DNA of 10,725 nucleotides, taken from a bacterium (GTDB lineage: Bacteria; Chlamydiota; Chlamydiia; Chlamydiales; 2-12-FULL-49-11). The notes beneath the pieces are model-generated. The model was not told the DNA's origin, did not search any database, and saw nothing but the letters and a program-made list of their open reading frames with translations. Positions 1 through 7,177 of this stretch are shown one piece after another. A program made the position numbers and the translations under genes. Location of the stretch: NCBI GenBank assembly GCA_022600215.1, contig JAHZKV010000118.1, positions 1-10,725 on the forward strand. Reading direction: 5' to 3'. Numbering within the stretch: the stretch's first letter is position 1; the number at the start of each line of letters is the position of its first letter.

Positions 1-447
1 GAGGACTTGTAGGTAACTTTTAATGGGGTGGCGCTTATTCCCTTTTTGCCTTTTATAGATGTTTTCTCCAATAAAGAGGGCGGAGTTAAACACCAAGATA
101 CAAGCAAGCAAGATGTATAGCATCATGATGGCCTGAATGAACCGAATAATGGTATTATCAATGGCTAAATTTGGGCTAGATAGGAGAGGGACGGCAGTAT
201 AGATAATAATAGCTGGTACTAAGTGGGAGAGTCTATGTACAATGCGCCCATCAATGATATATCTACCCCAATAGGCTCCCTTTTTCTCAAGGTACTTGTT
301 GAGTCTGCGGTGGAGGTAAATTTTGAATAAAATGTGCGCGGAATAGGCAATGGTGATGATAATTCCTAAAGAAATTAAAAACGCTAAAACCCAAGAAAAG
401 CTTTCACCTACTCCCCAAGAGATTAATAATTTAGAAAAAAATTCCAT
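1..447 (-). CDS. MscS-family (YbdG-like) mechanosensitive channel, N-terminal part, runs off left edge
   Basis: This is the first 149 codons of an inner-membrane protein that continues beyond position 1. ATG lies at 447-445, preceded by an AGGAG ribosome site (458-462) with 10 nt spacing. Three hydrophobic segments are visible: residues about 14-37 (WVLAFLISLGIIITIAYSAH), 69-88 (LSHLVPAIIIYTAVPLLSS) and 101-124 (RFIQAIMMLYILLACILVFN). The last readable residues, RHPIKSYLQV, resemble the link between the N-terminal helices and the pore helix/beta domain of YbdG/YnaI-type MscS proteins (RPIKxxxQ). By family such proteins open under membrane tension and release solutes on osmotic downshock. The conserved channel domain lies outside the window, so the assignment rests on the helix layout and that one motif. 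The gene diverges from phoH across a 234-base gap. Confidence 0.7.
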   Translation of the reverse strand, partial: MEFFSKLLISWGVGESFSWVLAFLISLGIIITIAYSAHILFKIYLHRRLNKYLEKKGAYWGRYIIDGRIVHRLSHLVPAIIIYTAVPLLSSPNLAIDNTIIRFIQAIMMLYILLACILVFNSALFIGENIYKRQKGNKRHPIKSYLQVL

Positions 448-681
448 CACTCTATCACTCCTAACTTTCATTTTTGCATGTAAAGCTGGGCAAGTCAATG
501 TTTTTCCTAAGTTTTTGGCGGTAAACCTTTAAAAAAAAATGTTGCTCCGCTAATCAAAAAAGGGCATAACTAGGTTTTAGAGAAAAACAACGATAAAGAG
601 AGAGACAGCTGAATAACCCTTTTTCCAAAAAAATATCTCTTAGTCTCACCATAATACCAAATATAACCATATGGAGTTTAA
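448..681. other. Divergent intergenic region between the mscS-like gene and phoH
   Basis: This AT-rich gap should hold the promoters of both flanking genes. On the plus strand the best candidate I see is a weak TTGCTC / CATAAC pair with 17-nt spacing at about 542-570. It is too poor to call as a promoter. A GGAG ribosome site for phoH sits at 673-676. No convincing small gene or RNA is visible. A short frame at 350-532 overlaps the mscS start antisense and looks spurious. Confidence 0.4.
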
Positions 682-2007
682 ATGGATAAAAAATCCTCTG
701 TAAAGGATAGGAAATCTTGCATGCTGGATGCAAGCGTATTACTTCACGATCCTTCTGCCTTTCATCACTATAAAATGCATGATATCATTGTTCCAGGTGT
801 AGTGCTTGAAGAGTTAGATCGAAAGAAATCCATGCACGGCGAGATGGGAAGAAATGCTCGAAAAGCAATGAAATTTATTGATGAGCAGGCGAGAAAAGGG
901 GATATCCAAAAAGGCGTTGCACTAGAAAAAGGTGGTATGTTTCGTATCTTAATTGAAAGAGAGGTAAAGAAAGATTCTTTCATTTCAGGACTCTCTCCTG
1001 ATAGAACAAGACATCGTCTTTTGTCTTCTGCTCACCAATTGAAAGAGTTAGGGCATGATTTGATGCTTGTATCAAAAGATCCTGTAACAAAAATTATTGC
1101 GGAAACTATTGGCGTAGTAACTACTACTTTTCATAGCAATCAAGAGACTTACGAAGGGCTTTATCGCGGAGTGTATACTGTTGATGTGCCAAAAACGGTG
1201 ATTGATGAGTTTTACAAAGAGGGAGAAATCTCTATTCCAGATGGGGACTATTACCCTAATTCTTACTTAGTGTTAAAAGGGGAGGAAAATTCCTCTGCGG
1301 TAGCAAAAGTGAATGTAAAAGAAAAAAAATTGGTGCCACTTTTAAAAGGACGTCAAAATGTGTGGGGGGTAAAACCTCGTAACGTAGAGCAAAAGTGCGC
1401 TTTGGACTTACTGCTCCGTGATGAAGTGAAGCTTGTCTCCTTTATTGGTAATGCAGGTACTGGTAAGACGCTTTTAGCATTGGCTGCTGGTTTGCAAAAG
1501 GTTTTTGATGATAACGTTTACAATAGAGTGATCATCGCAAGATCTATTATGCCTCTTGGAAAAGATATTGGATTCTTACCTGGATCAAAAGAGGAGAAGC
1601 TTCAATCTTGGCTGGCTCCATTTTTTGATAATCTTGATTTTATTTGCGAATCAGGGGGAGAAGATGGGCAAGAGACAAAAAAATGGATTTTAGAAAGTAA
1701 TAAGTTTCAAGTAGAGGCAATTACCTATATGCGTGGTAGGTCCTTCTCCAATGCTTATATTATTATTGATGAGGCACAAAACTTGACCCCACATGAACTT
1801 AAAACGCTTATTTCCCGTGTAGGTGAAAATACCAAAATTGTCATCCTTGGTGATCCAACACAAATTGATAACCCATACTTAGTTAGAGATTCTAATGGGC
1901 TTGTTTATACCGTTGGCAAGATGAAACATCACGGTCTTTTTGGCTCTATTTACTTCCAACACACAGAGCGCTCCAAACTTGCTGCTCTTGCAGCAGAAGT
2001 GTTATAA
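682..2007 (+). CDS. PhoH family ATPase with N-terminal PIN domain (PhoH2/YlaK type)
   Basis: A 441-residue two-domain protein. Residues about 12-150 form a PIN ribonuclease-like domain: acidic residues are at D16 (MLDAS), E43/E44 (VLEELD), D126 and D133 (LVSKDP). Residues about 225-441 form the PhoH ATPase: Walker A GNAGTGKT at 256-263, Walker B IIIDEAQN at 360-367, GDPTQID at 390-396, and a late arginine in HTER (427-430). The length matches PIN-PhoH fusions rather than the shorter PhoH-only proteins. Related mycobacterial PhoH2 proteins act as ATP-dependent RNA helicase/RNases, so an RNA-turnover role in the cytoplasm is inferred. The ATG at 682 follows GGAG (673-676) with 5-nt spacing. The gene appears monocistronic and ends just before a strong hairpin shared with a convergent gene. 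Confidence 0.92.
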   Translation: MDKKSSVKDRKSCMLDASVLLHDPSAFHHYKMHDIIVPGVVLEELDRKKSMHGEMGRNARKAMKFIDEQARKGDIQKGVALEKGGMFRILIEREVKKDSFISGLSPDRTRHRLLSSAHQLKELGHDLMLVSKDPVTKIIAETIGVVTTTFHSNQETYEGLYRGVYTVDVPKTVIDEFYKEGEISIPDGDYYPNSYLVLKGEENSSAVAKVNVKEKKLVPLLKGRQNVWGVKPRNVEQKCALDLLLRDEVKLVSFIGNAGTGKTLLALAAGLQKVFDDNVYNRVIIARSIMPLGKDIGFLPGSKEEKLQSWLAPFFDNLDFICESGGEDGQETKKWILESNKFQVEAITYMRGRSFSNAYIIIDEAQNLTPHELKTLISRVGENTKIVILGDPTQIDNPYLVRDSNGLVYTVGKMKHHGLFGSIYFQHTERSKLAALAAEVL

Positions 2008-2011
2008 GATT

Positions 2012-2056
2012 TTTTATTTCCTCAAGGTAGAATTTTTTTACCTTGAGGAAATAAAA
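2012..2056. terminator. 18-bp hairpin between convergent phoH and sulfotransferase genes
   Basis: Arms 2012-2029 and 2039-2056 are perfect reverse complements (core CCTCAAGGTA / TACCTTGAGG) around a 9-nt T-rich loop. It begins 5 nt after the phoH stop and ends 14 nt before the sulfotransferase stop, so it probably ends transcription from both sides. No clear U-tract follows the stem on either strand. It could therefore be a non-canonical terminator or an RNA-end stabiliser. Confidence 0.7.
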
Positions 2057-2070
2057 CCCTGATAGAGATT

Positions 2071-2859
2071 TTAGTCGGTATATCCTAAATATTCCATTTC
2101 TTCTGAAAAAAGAGCCCAAAACTTTTTTCTAGCTTTTGTGGAGAAATAAGGTTGGTAAGCTTTTGATTGGCCTTTTTGAAATGTAGTAGTTCCACCATAC
2201 AGTTTTGATGCTACCTCTTTTAGCCTTCCATCGTCAATGTCTACTTCTAAAAAGTCTGCTATTTTTTTTAGTTCTGCTATTTGTTTATGGACGGTTCCTC
2301 CTCCTCTAGGTCCGACTAAGTTTTCATAACGAATCAATAAAATCCTATCCTTAAAGTGTTCATGAGCTTTTAACCATTCAACGGCACTAATGCAAGCGTA
2401 TGTTGCATTGGCCATATAAGTGGATGTATCAAGAAGCATGTCCACTCTTTTTGGTATATTTTTATTGTAATATTTCCATTTTTTGTCTATGCAAGTAAAC
2501 CAAAGATGAAAATCTTCTGGAGATAGCGTAGATTTCCTAGAGTAATAGGTGTGATGTTTTTCCCGAAGAGGAAGATAAGGGAAAATACGTGCACAGGAAA
2601 CTAAAATATCCCTAAAATCTCTAACATTTACAATACACTTCATATTTGTTTCAGAAAAAAGTGGATCAAGATTAGAATATTCAAATCGTTTATAGGTAAA
2701 ATGAGAATGCTTACATTGATTAGTATTAGTAAGTAGTTTTATAGCTTTAAGAGCTAGATTGGTACCTGATTTTGCTATGGTAAAACATATATATTCATCG
2801 GGAGATAGTTGACAAAATAATCTTGTCGATAAAAAGAAAGCTAAAAGGTATTTTCTCAT
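2071..2859 (-). CDS. Sulfotransferase (PAPS-dependent, Sulfotransfer_1-like) with signal-like N-terminus
   Basis: Predicted to move a sulfo group from PAPS to an unknown acceptor. I place the start at ATG 2859, which follows GGAGG (2864-2868) by 5 nt. A TTG at 2871 would add four residues but overlaps that ribosome site. The product is 262 aa. Residues 26-34 (FTIAKSGTN) form the 5'-phosphosulfate loop. VRDFRDILVSCARI (79-92) matches the 3'-phosphate-binding segment, RYENLVG (177-183) matches the usual YEDLV region, and FQKGQSKAY (227-235) resembles the C-terminal RKGxxGDW signature, so the fold looks complete. Residues 1-16 (MRKYLLAFFLSTRLFC) look like a short signal peptide or anchor placed directly before the catalytic domain, which is unusual. 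The gene is separated from putP by 72 AT-rich bases with its own promoter. Substrate is unknown; cytosolic use remains possible if the N-terminus is just the first strand region. Confidence 0.85.
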   Translation of the reverse strand: MRKYLLAFFLSTRLFCQLSPDEYICFTIAKSGTNLALKAIKLLTNTNQCKHSHFTYKRFEYSNLDPLFSETNMKCIVNVRDFRDILVSCARIFPYLPLREKHHTYYSRKSTLSPEDFHLWFTCIDKKWKYYNKNIPKRVDMLLDTSTYMANATYACISAVEWLKAHEHFKDRILLIRYENLVGPRGGGTVHKQIAELKKIADFLEVDIDDGRLKEVASKLYGGTTTFQKGQSKAYQPYFSTKARKKFWALFSEEMEYLGYTD

Positions 2860-2884
2860 GTATTCCTCCAAAAAATAAATATAT

Positions 2885-2913
2885 ATTTTAATTTACTAAA
2901 GAGTAATTTTCAA
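2885..2913 (-). promoter_or_regulatory. Sigma70-type promoter for the sulfotransferase gene
   Basis: Read on the minus strand, a -35 box TTGAAA (2913-2908), a 17-nt spacer and a -10 box TAAAAT (2890-2885) are present, each 5/6 to consensus. Transcription would start near 2878, giving a leader of about 19 nt that contains the GGAGG site. This suggests the gene is transcribed independently of putP. A 12-nt palindrome AAATATATATTT (2877-2888) overlaps the -10 and start region. Confidence 0.55.
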
Positions 2914-2931
2914 GAAAATTTATCTTATTGA

Positions 2932-4308
2932 TTATTTCACAAGTCTTATCATCAGACAGCTGAGTAAGAAGGCTGGGATCATCGATGGGCAAGCAGCTGC
3001 AAATGGGAATAATGGCCAAATAGCTGCAATTACGCAACCAGTAATGAGTCCTGCAGCAGCACCAGTTTTGGTGACGTTTTTCCCAAAAAGAGAGAAAAGG
3101 ACAATTGGTGTGAATGAGGCACCTAGTCCGAACCAGGAATAAGAAACCAAAGTCATAATGGATTGCCCTGAAAGGAGGGCAATGGTACATGCTATGCCTG
3201 CGACGATAAAGATGGACCACCTGGTAACAAGAAGGAGTTCGCGTGAGGAGGCTTCTTTATGAATCAATTTTTTGTAAAGGTCTTCTGCCATTGAGGTAGC
3301 TACCACTAAGATTTGGGAGTCCATGCAGGTAATTGTTGCGCCAAGGATTGCACATAAGATGAAGGTAGATAGAAAGGCTGGGAACATGGCAGTTACCATC
3401 TCTACAAAGACGTGTTCTGGATCGATAGAGCCAAAAGTGTAGAGCGCTTTTCCAAAGAGACCTATAATAGTTGCTCCACAAAGAGCCATCACTTGCCAAG
3501 AGATCCCTACCCATTTTGCTTTGGACATCTCTTTTACATCAGAGATACCCATAAATTTGGTAAGGACATGCGGTAGTCCAAAGTAGGGGAGGCCCCAGGC
3601 AAAAATTTGTAAGATGGGGTAGTACCAGCTTTGTTGGGGGAGAGGGAGTTGTTCTGGGGTAAAAAAGCTTGGCACATTTATAAAGGAGGCATCAAGTAGA
3701 TAGATTGCAGAAATTGGAACAAGTAAAATCACTGCTAGTAGAAAAAGTCCTTGGAAACAATCTGTCCAAGCAAGCGTTACATATCCTCCAATAAAGAGGT
3801 AAGGGATAATTACAAAGACACCAAAGATAACACCAAAACCATAAGGGATTCCAAAGATTTTATGCAGTAAAAGGCCCAGGCTTGCCAGCCCTCCAGAGAT
3901 GTAAACAGTAAAAAAGATGATACAAGCTAGGGAGGAGAAAATACGAAGGATACCAGAAGAGTCAGAAAATCTGCTTTCAAAAAAGGAGGAGAGGGTAAGG
4001 CTGTTAAATTTTTCCGTTTCAATTCGAATTTTTGGAGCAATAAATTGCCAGTTTAAAAACATAAAGGTGGTAAGGCCTACTGCAATAGAGATGCTGCCAA
4101 CGCCAGAAGTGAAAATAGCTGCAGGATAAGCTAAAAAAATCCAGCTACTCATATCGCTTGCATGTGCCGCAAAGGCGGTAAGATAGAAATTCATTCCCCG
4201 CGAGCCGAGCATAAAGTCATCAGATGTTTGGCCGCGCTTGTACGACAAAATACCAATGAGTATCAAGATAGCTAGATATAAAAAGAATGCGGTAAGTTCT
4301 GCTGCCAT
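2932..4308 (-). CDS. putP: Sodium/proline symporter, SSS family (PutP-like)
   Basis: A 458-residue inner-membrane Na+/solute symporter rich in hydrophobic helices (about 12-13 segments). Characteristic PutP stretches are present: ASDMSSW at 50-56 (PutP Na+-site helix containing the essential Asp, here D52), NWQFIAPKIR (86-95), WTDCFQG (181-187), the LPYFGLPHVLTKFMG segment (240-254), SMAEDLYKK (339-347) and LVSYSWFGLGA (387-397). Compared from memory with E. coli PutP, the residues at the Na+-ligand pair S340/T341 appear as T327/C328. Sodium coupling is probably kept but not certain, and the substrate could be another amino acid. It is shorter than E. coli PutP (about 500 aa), mainly at the C-terminus. 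An in-frame TTG at 4317 is an alternative start; ATG 4308 is preferred, though its ribosome site is weak. It lies 27 nt after rlmB and is likely co-transcribed with it. Confidence 0.88.
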   Translation of the reverse strand: MAAELTAFFLYLAILILIGILSYKRGQTSDDFMLGSRGMNFYLTAFAAHASDMSSWIFLAYPAAIFTSGVGSISIAVGLTTFMFLNWQFIAPKIRIETEKFNSLTLSSFFESRFSDSSGILRIFSSLACIIFFTVYISGGLASLGLLLHKIFGIPYGFGVIFGVFVIIPYLFIGGYVTLAWTDCFQGLFLLAVILLVPISAIYLLDASFINVPSFFTPEQLPLPQQSWYYPILQIFAWGLPYFGLPHVLTKFMGISDVKEMSKAKWVGISWQVMALCGATIIGLFGKALYTFGSIDPEHVFVEMVTAMFPAFLSTFILCAILGATITCMDSQILVVATSMAEDLYKKLIHKEASSRELLLVTRWSIFIVAGIACTIALLSGQSIMTLVSYSWFGLGASFTPIVLFSLFGKNVTKTGAAAGLITGCVIAAIWPLFPFAAACPSMIPAFLLSCLMIRLVK

Positions 4309-4309
4309 A

Positions 4310-4325
4310 ATCTTCAAAAGAAGAT
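4310..4325 (-). promoter_or_regulatory. Small perfect hairpin at the putP ribosome-binding region
   Basis: ATCTTC / GAAGAT with a 4-nt loop ends one base before the putP ATG (4308). The 3' arm contains GAAG, the only Shine-Dalgarno-like motif for this gene, and the in-frame TTG also falls in it. The hairpin could lower or regulate putP translation relative to rlmB. The stem is only 6 bp, so the effect is uncertain. Confidence 0.35.
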
Positions 4326-4335
4326 ATCATAATGT

Positions 4336-5055
4336 TTAATTAAAGGCCAAGAGAAAGGCTGTAGCTGCTTGAGAGACATTGAGCGAGTCAATTTTCCCTT
4401 TCATTGGGATATAGACATGGAAATCAGATTTTTTAGAAAGGATTTTTTGAATGCCCGTCCCTTCCGAACCTAGGATAAGTAAGGTCTTTTCTGGATATTC
4501 AAATTCATTCAAAGATGTTGCAGAAGAGCTAACTTCTGCTGCTACTGCCCAAAAACCTTCTTTTTGGAATTTCTCTATCGTTGTTGCAAGGTTTGAAACT
4601 TCTGCAAGAGGGACAATTTCAGAGGCGCCCATTGATATCTTTGTAACGGTAGGGGTTATTTTACAGCCCTTGTTTTTAGAGTAGATTACTCCATCTACGC
4701 CAAAACATTCACATGCGCGTAAGATGGCTCCTACATTGTGTGGGTCAAAGATAGAATCTAGCATTACCACAAGGCTTTTGCTTTTCTGTTGGGCTTTTTC
4801 TATGAGATCTTCAATGTGCACACTCTCCCTTGCGCTCACTTCGACAGCGTAGCCTTGGTGGGAGGTCGACGATACAAGGTCTTCCAGCTTTCTATTTTGC
4901 TTTTGGTGAAAAGGCTTCCTTAGGAGGAGCAATTTTTTAATTAATGCATCCTCTTTATGATGGGAAGAGTGAACAGCAAGTATTCTTTCAGGCGCGTGCC
5001 CAAGGAGTTCCTCTACACTATTTTTACCAATGACAAAATGCTTACTCTTTTTCAT
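4336..5055 (-). CDS. rlmB: 23S rRNA (guanosine-2'-O-)-methyltransferase, SpoU/TrmH family (RlmB-like)
   Basis: A 239-residue SPOUT methyltransferase. Residues about 5-75 form the L30e-like substrate-binding domain typical of the RlmB/TrmH group 3 subfamily. The knotted SAM domain follows: motif 1 LDSIFDPHNVGAILRAC (99-115, with N107 and R113), motif 2 ILGSEGTGI (194-202, E198) and motif 3 IPMKGKIDSLNVSQA (216-230). By family it methylates the 2'-OH of a guanosine in 23S rRNA (G2251 in E. coli) using SAM in the cytoplasm. Other SpoU members have similar motifs, so the exact target is inferred from the N-terminal domain. The ATG (5055) directly abuts the helicase TAG (5056-5058), and an AGAAGA ribosome site lies within the helicase's last codons. 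Translation is therefore probably coupled, fitting a shared role in ribosome assembly. Confidence 0.9.
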   Translation of the reverse strand: MKKSKHFVIGKNSVEELLGHAPERILAVHSSHHKEDALIKKLLLLRKPFHQKQNRKLEDLVSSTSHQGYAVEVSARESVHIEDLIEKAQQKSKSLVVMLDSIFDPHNVGAILRACECFGVDGVIYSKNKGCKITPTVTKISMGASEIVPLAEVSNLATTIEKFQKEGFWAVAAEVSSSATSLNEFEYPEKTLLILGSEGTGIQKILSKKSDFHVYIPMKGKIDSLNVSQAATAFLLAFN

Positions 5056-6648
5056 CTATCTTCTTTTGGGCTTTTTAGCAACAACCTTCGTTTTTCGTGT
5101 TCTTGAGCGGAAGTTACCTTCATTTCGTGGAGAGTCTTCTCTTCTTGAAGAGCCTCTTTTTTTAGCGAAAGTTCTGCCTTCTCTAGAGTTTTTGTTTCCA
5201 AACTTAGACTCAGAACGACCTCCTTCACGAGAACCTCTATTTCCAAACTTAGACTCAGAACGACCTCCTTCACGAGAACCTCTATTTCCAAACTTAGACT
5301 CAGAACGTCCTCCTTCACGGGAACCTCTGTTTCCAAACTTAGACTCAGAACGCCCTCCTTCACGGGAACCTCTGTTTCCAAACTTAGACTCAGAACGCCC
5401 TCCTTCACGGGAACCTCTGTTTCCAAACTTAGACTCAGAACGCCCTCCTCTTGAAGATCTACGAGGTTTGCTTTTTCGGGATTTGGGTTTATCACCAGTA
5501 GCTTTTGGCTTTTGTTTTGGTTCCAGTCCCTGGATTTCAATCACTTTAATGGTTTGTCCGGTGAACTTTTCAATTTTTGGAACTAGGTGTATATCTTTAC
5601 TTCCTGCAAAGGAAATAGCAATTCCATTTTTTCCTGCACGCCCTGTTCTTCCAATTCGGTGTACGTAGTCTTCAATATCTCTTGGCAAGTCAAAGTTGAT
5701 TACGTGAGAGATAGATGGAATGTCAATTCCACGTGCTGCTACATCAGTTGCTACCAAGATTTGGATTTTGTCATTGGTAAGGCTTTTAATGGTTCTAGAG
5801 CGCTGTCTTTGAGACATATCTCCATGAAGAGCGCCTGCAAAGAATCCTTTATCTTCAAGCTCGTCTGCAAGCTCATCGCAATGTCTCTTTGTTGCAGTAA
5901 AGATAATGGCAGAGGTAAAGTCTTCCGCATTGAGTAAATGGTCAAGCAACTCATTTTTATGAGAGAGGTTATCCACATACAATAGTTTTTGCTCAATATT
6001 TTCGTGCTTTTCTTTGGTTCCTTGCGCAACAATTTTCACAGGATCATCCATAAAGTTTCGAGCAATATTTAGAATCTCTCCCTCCAGTGTCGCGGAGAAT
6101 AGAAGGGTTTGCTTTTGCTTCGGGGTCTTTTCTAAAATTTGGTTGACAGAATCTAGAAAACCCATGTCTAACATACGATCTGCTTCATCAAGCACCATAA
6201 ACTCTAAATTAGATAAATTCATCTTGCCTTGCTGAATGTAGTCTATCAATCTTCCAGGGGTAGCAATCAAAATATCATATGGACGAGAAAGCTTTGCTCT
6301 TTGTTTATGATAAGGAATTCCTCCTACCACACAAACCGTTCTCATCTTTCGAATGTTTTTGCTATATTTTTCTGCCTGAACGGTAATTTGCTGTGCAAGT
6401 TCTCTGGTTGGAGTTAAAATTAAAATTTTAGGGCCCTTGCCAGCACGCTCATTATTTTTAAGTTTTTGGATAGCAGGGAGCAAAAATGCTGCAGTTTTTC
6501 CGCTTCCTGTTTGGGCAGATGCTAAAACATCTTTCCCTTCTAAAATTTTTGGTATTGCTTCTTCTTGGATTTTGGTCGGTTTCGTATACCCTGCAGCTTC
6601 TACTGCCTCCACAATCTCGCTATCAAGTTTTAATTTTTCAAAATCCAT
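5056..6648 (-). CDS. rhlE: DEAD-box ATP-dependent RNA helicase (RhlE-like) with repeat-rich basic tail
   Basis: A 530-residue RNA helicase with the full motif set: Q motif (KPTKIQEEAIP, Q28 region), motif I AQTGSGKT (45-52), Ia PTRELAQ (80-86), Ib TPGR (130-133), II DEAD (154-157), III SAT (185-187), IV IIFTATK (248-254), V VATDVAARGID (299-309) and VI HRIGRTGRAG (330-339). After about residue 375 comes a disordered basic tail with six copies of GGRSESKFGN; five are followed by RGSRE and the sixth by KNSRE, at 401-490. It ends in a KR-rich stretch. By family it unwinds short RNA duplexes in ribosome assembly or RNA decay, and the tail likely binds RNA. The ATG at 6648 follows AAGAAGG by about 7 nt. 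It heads the block with rlmB and diverges from tmRNA. RhlE versus another DEAD paralogue (CsdA, SrmB) cannot be settled by eye. Confidence 0.93.
   Translation of the reverse strand: MDFEKLKLDSEIVEAVEAAGYTKPTKIQEEAIPKILEGKDVLASAQTGSGKTAAFLLPAIQKLKNNERAGKGPKILILTPTRELAQQITVQAEKYSKNIRKMRTVCVVGGIPYHKQRAKLSRPYDILIATPGRLIDYIQQGKMNLSNLEFMVLDEADRMLDMGFLDSVNQILEKTPKQKQTLLFSATLEGEILNIARNFMDDPVKIVAQGTKEKHENIEQKLLYVDNLSHKNELLDHLLNAEDFTSAIIFTATKRHCDELADELEDKGFFAGALHGDMSQRQRSRTIKSLTNDKIQILVATDVAARGIDIPSISHVINFDLPRDIEDYVHRIGRTGRAGKNGIAISFAGSKDIHLVPKIEKFTGQTIKVIEIQGLEPKQKPKATGDKPKSRKSKPRRSSRGGRSESKFGNRGSREGGRSESKFGNRGSREGGRSESKFGNRGSREGGRSESKFGNRGSREGGRSESKFGNRGSREGGRSESKFGNKNSREGRTFAKKRGSSRREDSPRNEGNFRSRTRKTKVVAKKPKRR
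5195..5448. repeat. 45-bp tandem repeat array, about 5.6 units, inside the helicase gene
   Basis: Units begin with TTTCCAAACTTAGACTCAG at 5195, 5240, 5285, 5330, 5375 and 5420; the last is partial. The period is exactly 45 bp, so each unit encodes 15 residues in frame. Units 1 and 2 are identical, units 4 and 5 are identical, and unit 3 is intermediate. The differences between full units are all silent (a Gly, a Ser and an Asn codon). The array also keeps other frames open, which creates long spurious ORFs on both strands. Confidence 0.95.
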
Positions 6649-6695
6649 TCATTTGCCTTCTTACGTTGTATGTTACCGTACTAGGATATCACGAG

Positions 6696-6724
6696 TTGAC
6701 CATTAAATGATAGGTAAATATTAA
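6696..6724 (+). promoter_or_regulatory. Candidate sigma70-type promoter for tmRNA
   Basis: TTGACC (6696-6701, 5/6 to consensus), a 17-nt spacer, and TATTAA (6719-6724, 4/6). Transcription would start near 6731 and leave about 47 nt to be trimmed, by RNase P if the usual pathway applies, from the mature 5' end at 6778. A second possible -10, TATTAT with an upstream TG (6754-6759), lies closer to the gene but lacks a good -35. Confidence 0.4.
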
Positions 6725-6777
6725 TTTTACTTTTATAAAACGGAGATCGCTGCTATTATGGGTATATATTTATTCTT

Positions 6778-7177
6778 GGGGGTGAGTGGTATCGCCTGGA
6801 TAGTATAAGTAATTATTGCATACGGAGGGTTCTGGTTGGCCTCCTTAAAAAACCGGAAAAAACACAAATGCAAACAGAAAAACAGATATTGGTCACTTTA
6901 ACGAGGAGCCAATGCTAGCTGCTGCAGCTTAATCACCGAAAGGTGATTTTGCCGATAAAGTAAGATTTTGACCAAGAGGTCCTATTTTATCGTCATATAT
7001 CTTGGTATGAACTAGTAGGCTTTCTTTTTCGGTCTATTATTTCGAGATTTAGAAAAAGCCCCACGTTATATGCGTTTGTCACTTGTCGGCATTTCGCGGG
7101 GTTATTCACAAGTGAATATGTATGTAGACGTAATTATGGAGCCATCTAGTACGGGAGTTCGAATCTCCCCACCTCCA
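6778..7177 (+). ncRNA. ssrA: Transfer-messenger RNA (tmRNA)
   Basis: One-piece tmRNA of 400 nt that rescues stalled ribosomes by adding a degradation tag. The acceptor stem is GGGGGTG (6778-6784) with CACCTCC (7170-7176, one G-U pair) plus discriminator A7177; the 3' CCA is not encoded. The T arm is GGGAG / TTCGAAT loop / CTCCC (7153-7169). Pseudoknot PK1 is visible: GGAGG (6824-6828) with CCTCC (6841-6845), and CTGGTT (6832-6837) with AACCGG (6851-6856). The tag frame starts at GCA 6870 and ends at TAA 6930-6932, giving ANRKTDIGHFNEEPMLAAAA, which has the expected hydrophobic Ala-rich end. The stop is followed by a perfect GAAA-loop hairpin (6931-6948). It diverges from the helicase gene. 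I did not resolve the later pseudoknots. Confidence 0.95.

Noticed and set aside
350..532. 60-codon plus-strand ORF
   Set aside because: It is antisense to the start of the mscS-like gene, has no ribosome site and no recognisable features.
2888..3514. Open frames at 2888-3220 and 3257-3514 on the minus strand
   Set aside because: They lie inside putP in another frame, and their composition (rich in Cys, Trp, Tyr and His) is typical of shadow translation.
5195..5448. Regular repeats resembling a CRISPR array
   Set aside because: The units are contiguous with no unique spacers, and they encode protein repeats in frame.
5030..5668. Open frames on plus (5030-5668) and minus (5052-5540) strands overlapping the helicase tail
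   Set aside because: Both are kept open by the 45-bp repeat, whose period is a multiple of three; the helicase frame carries all recognisable motifs.
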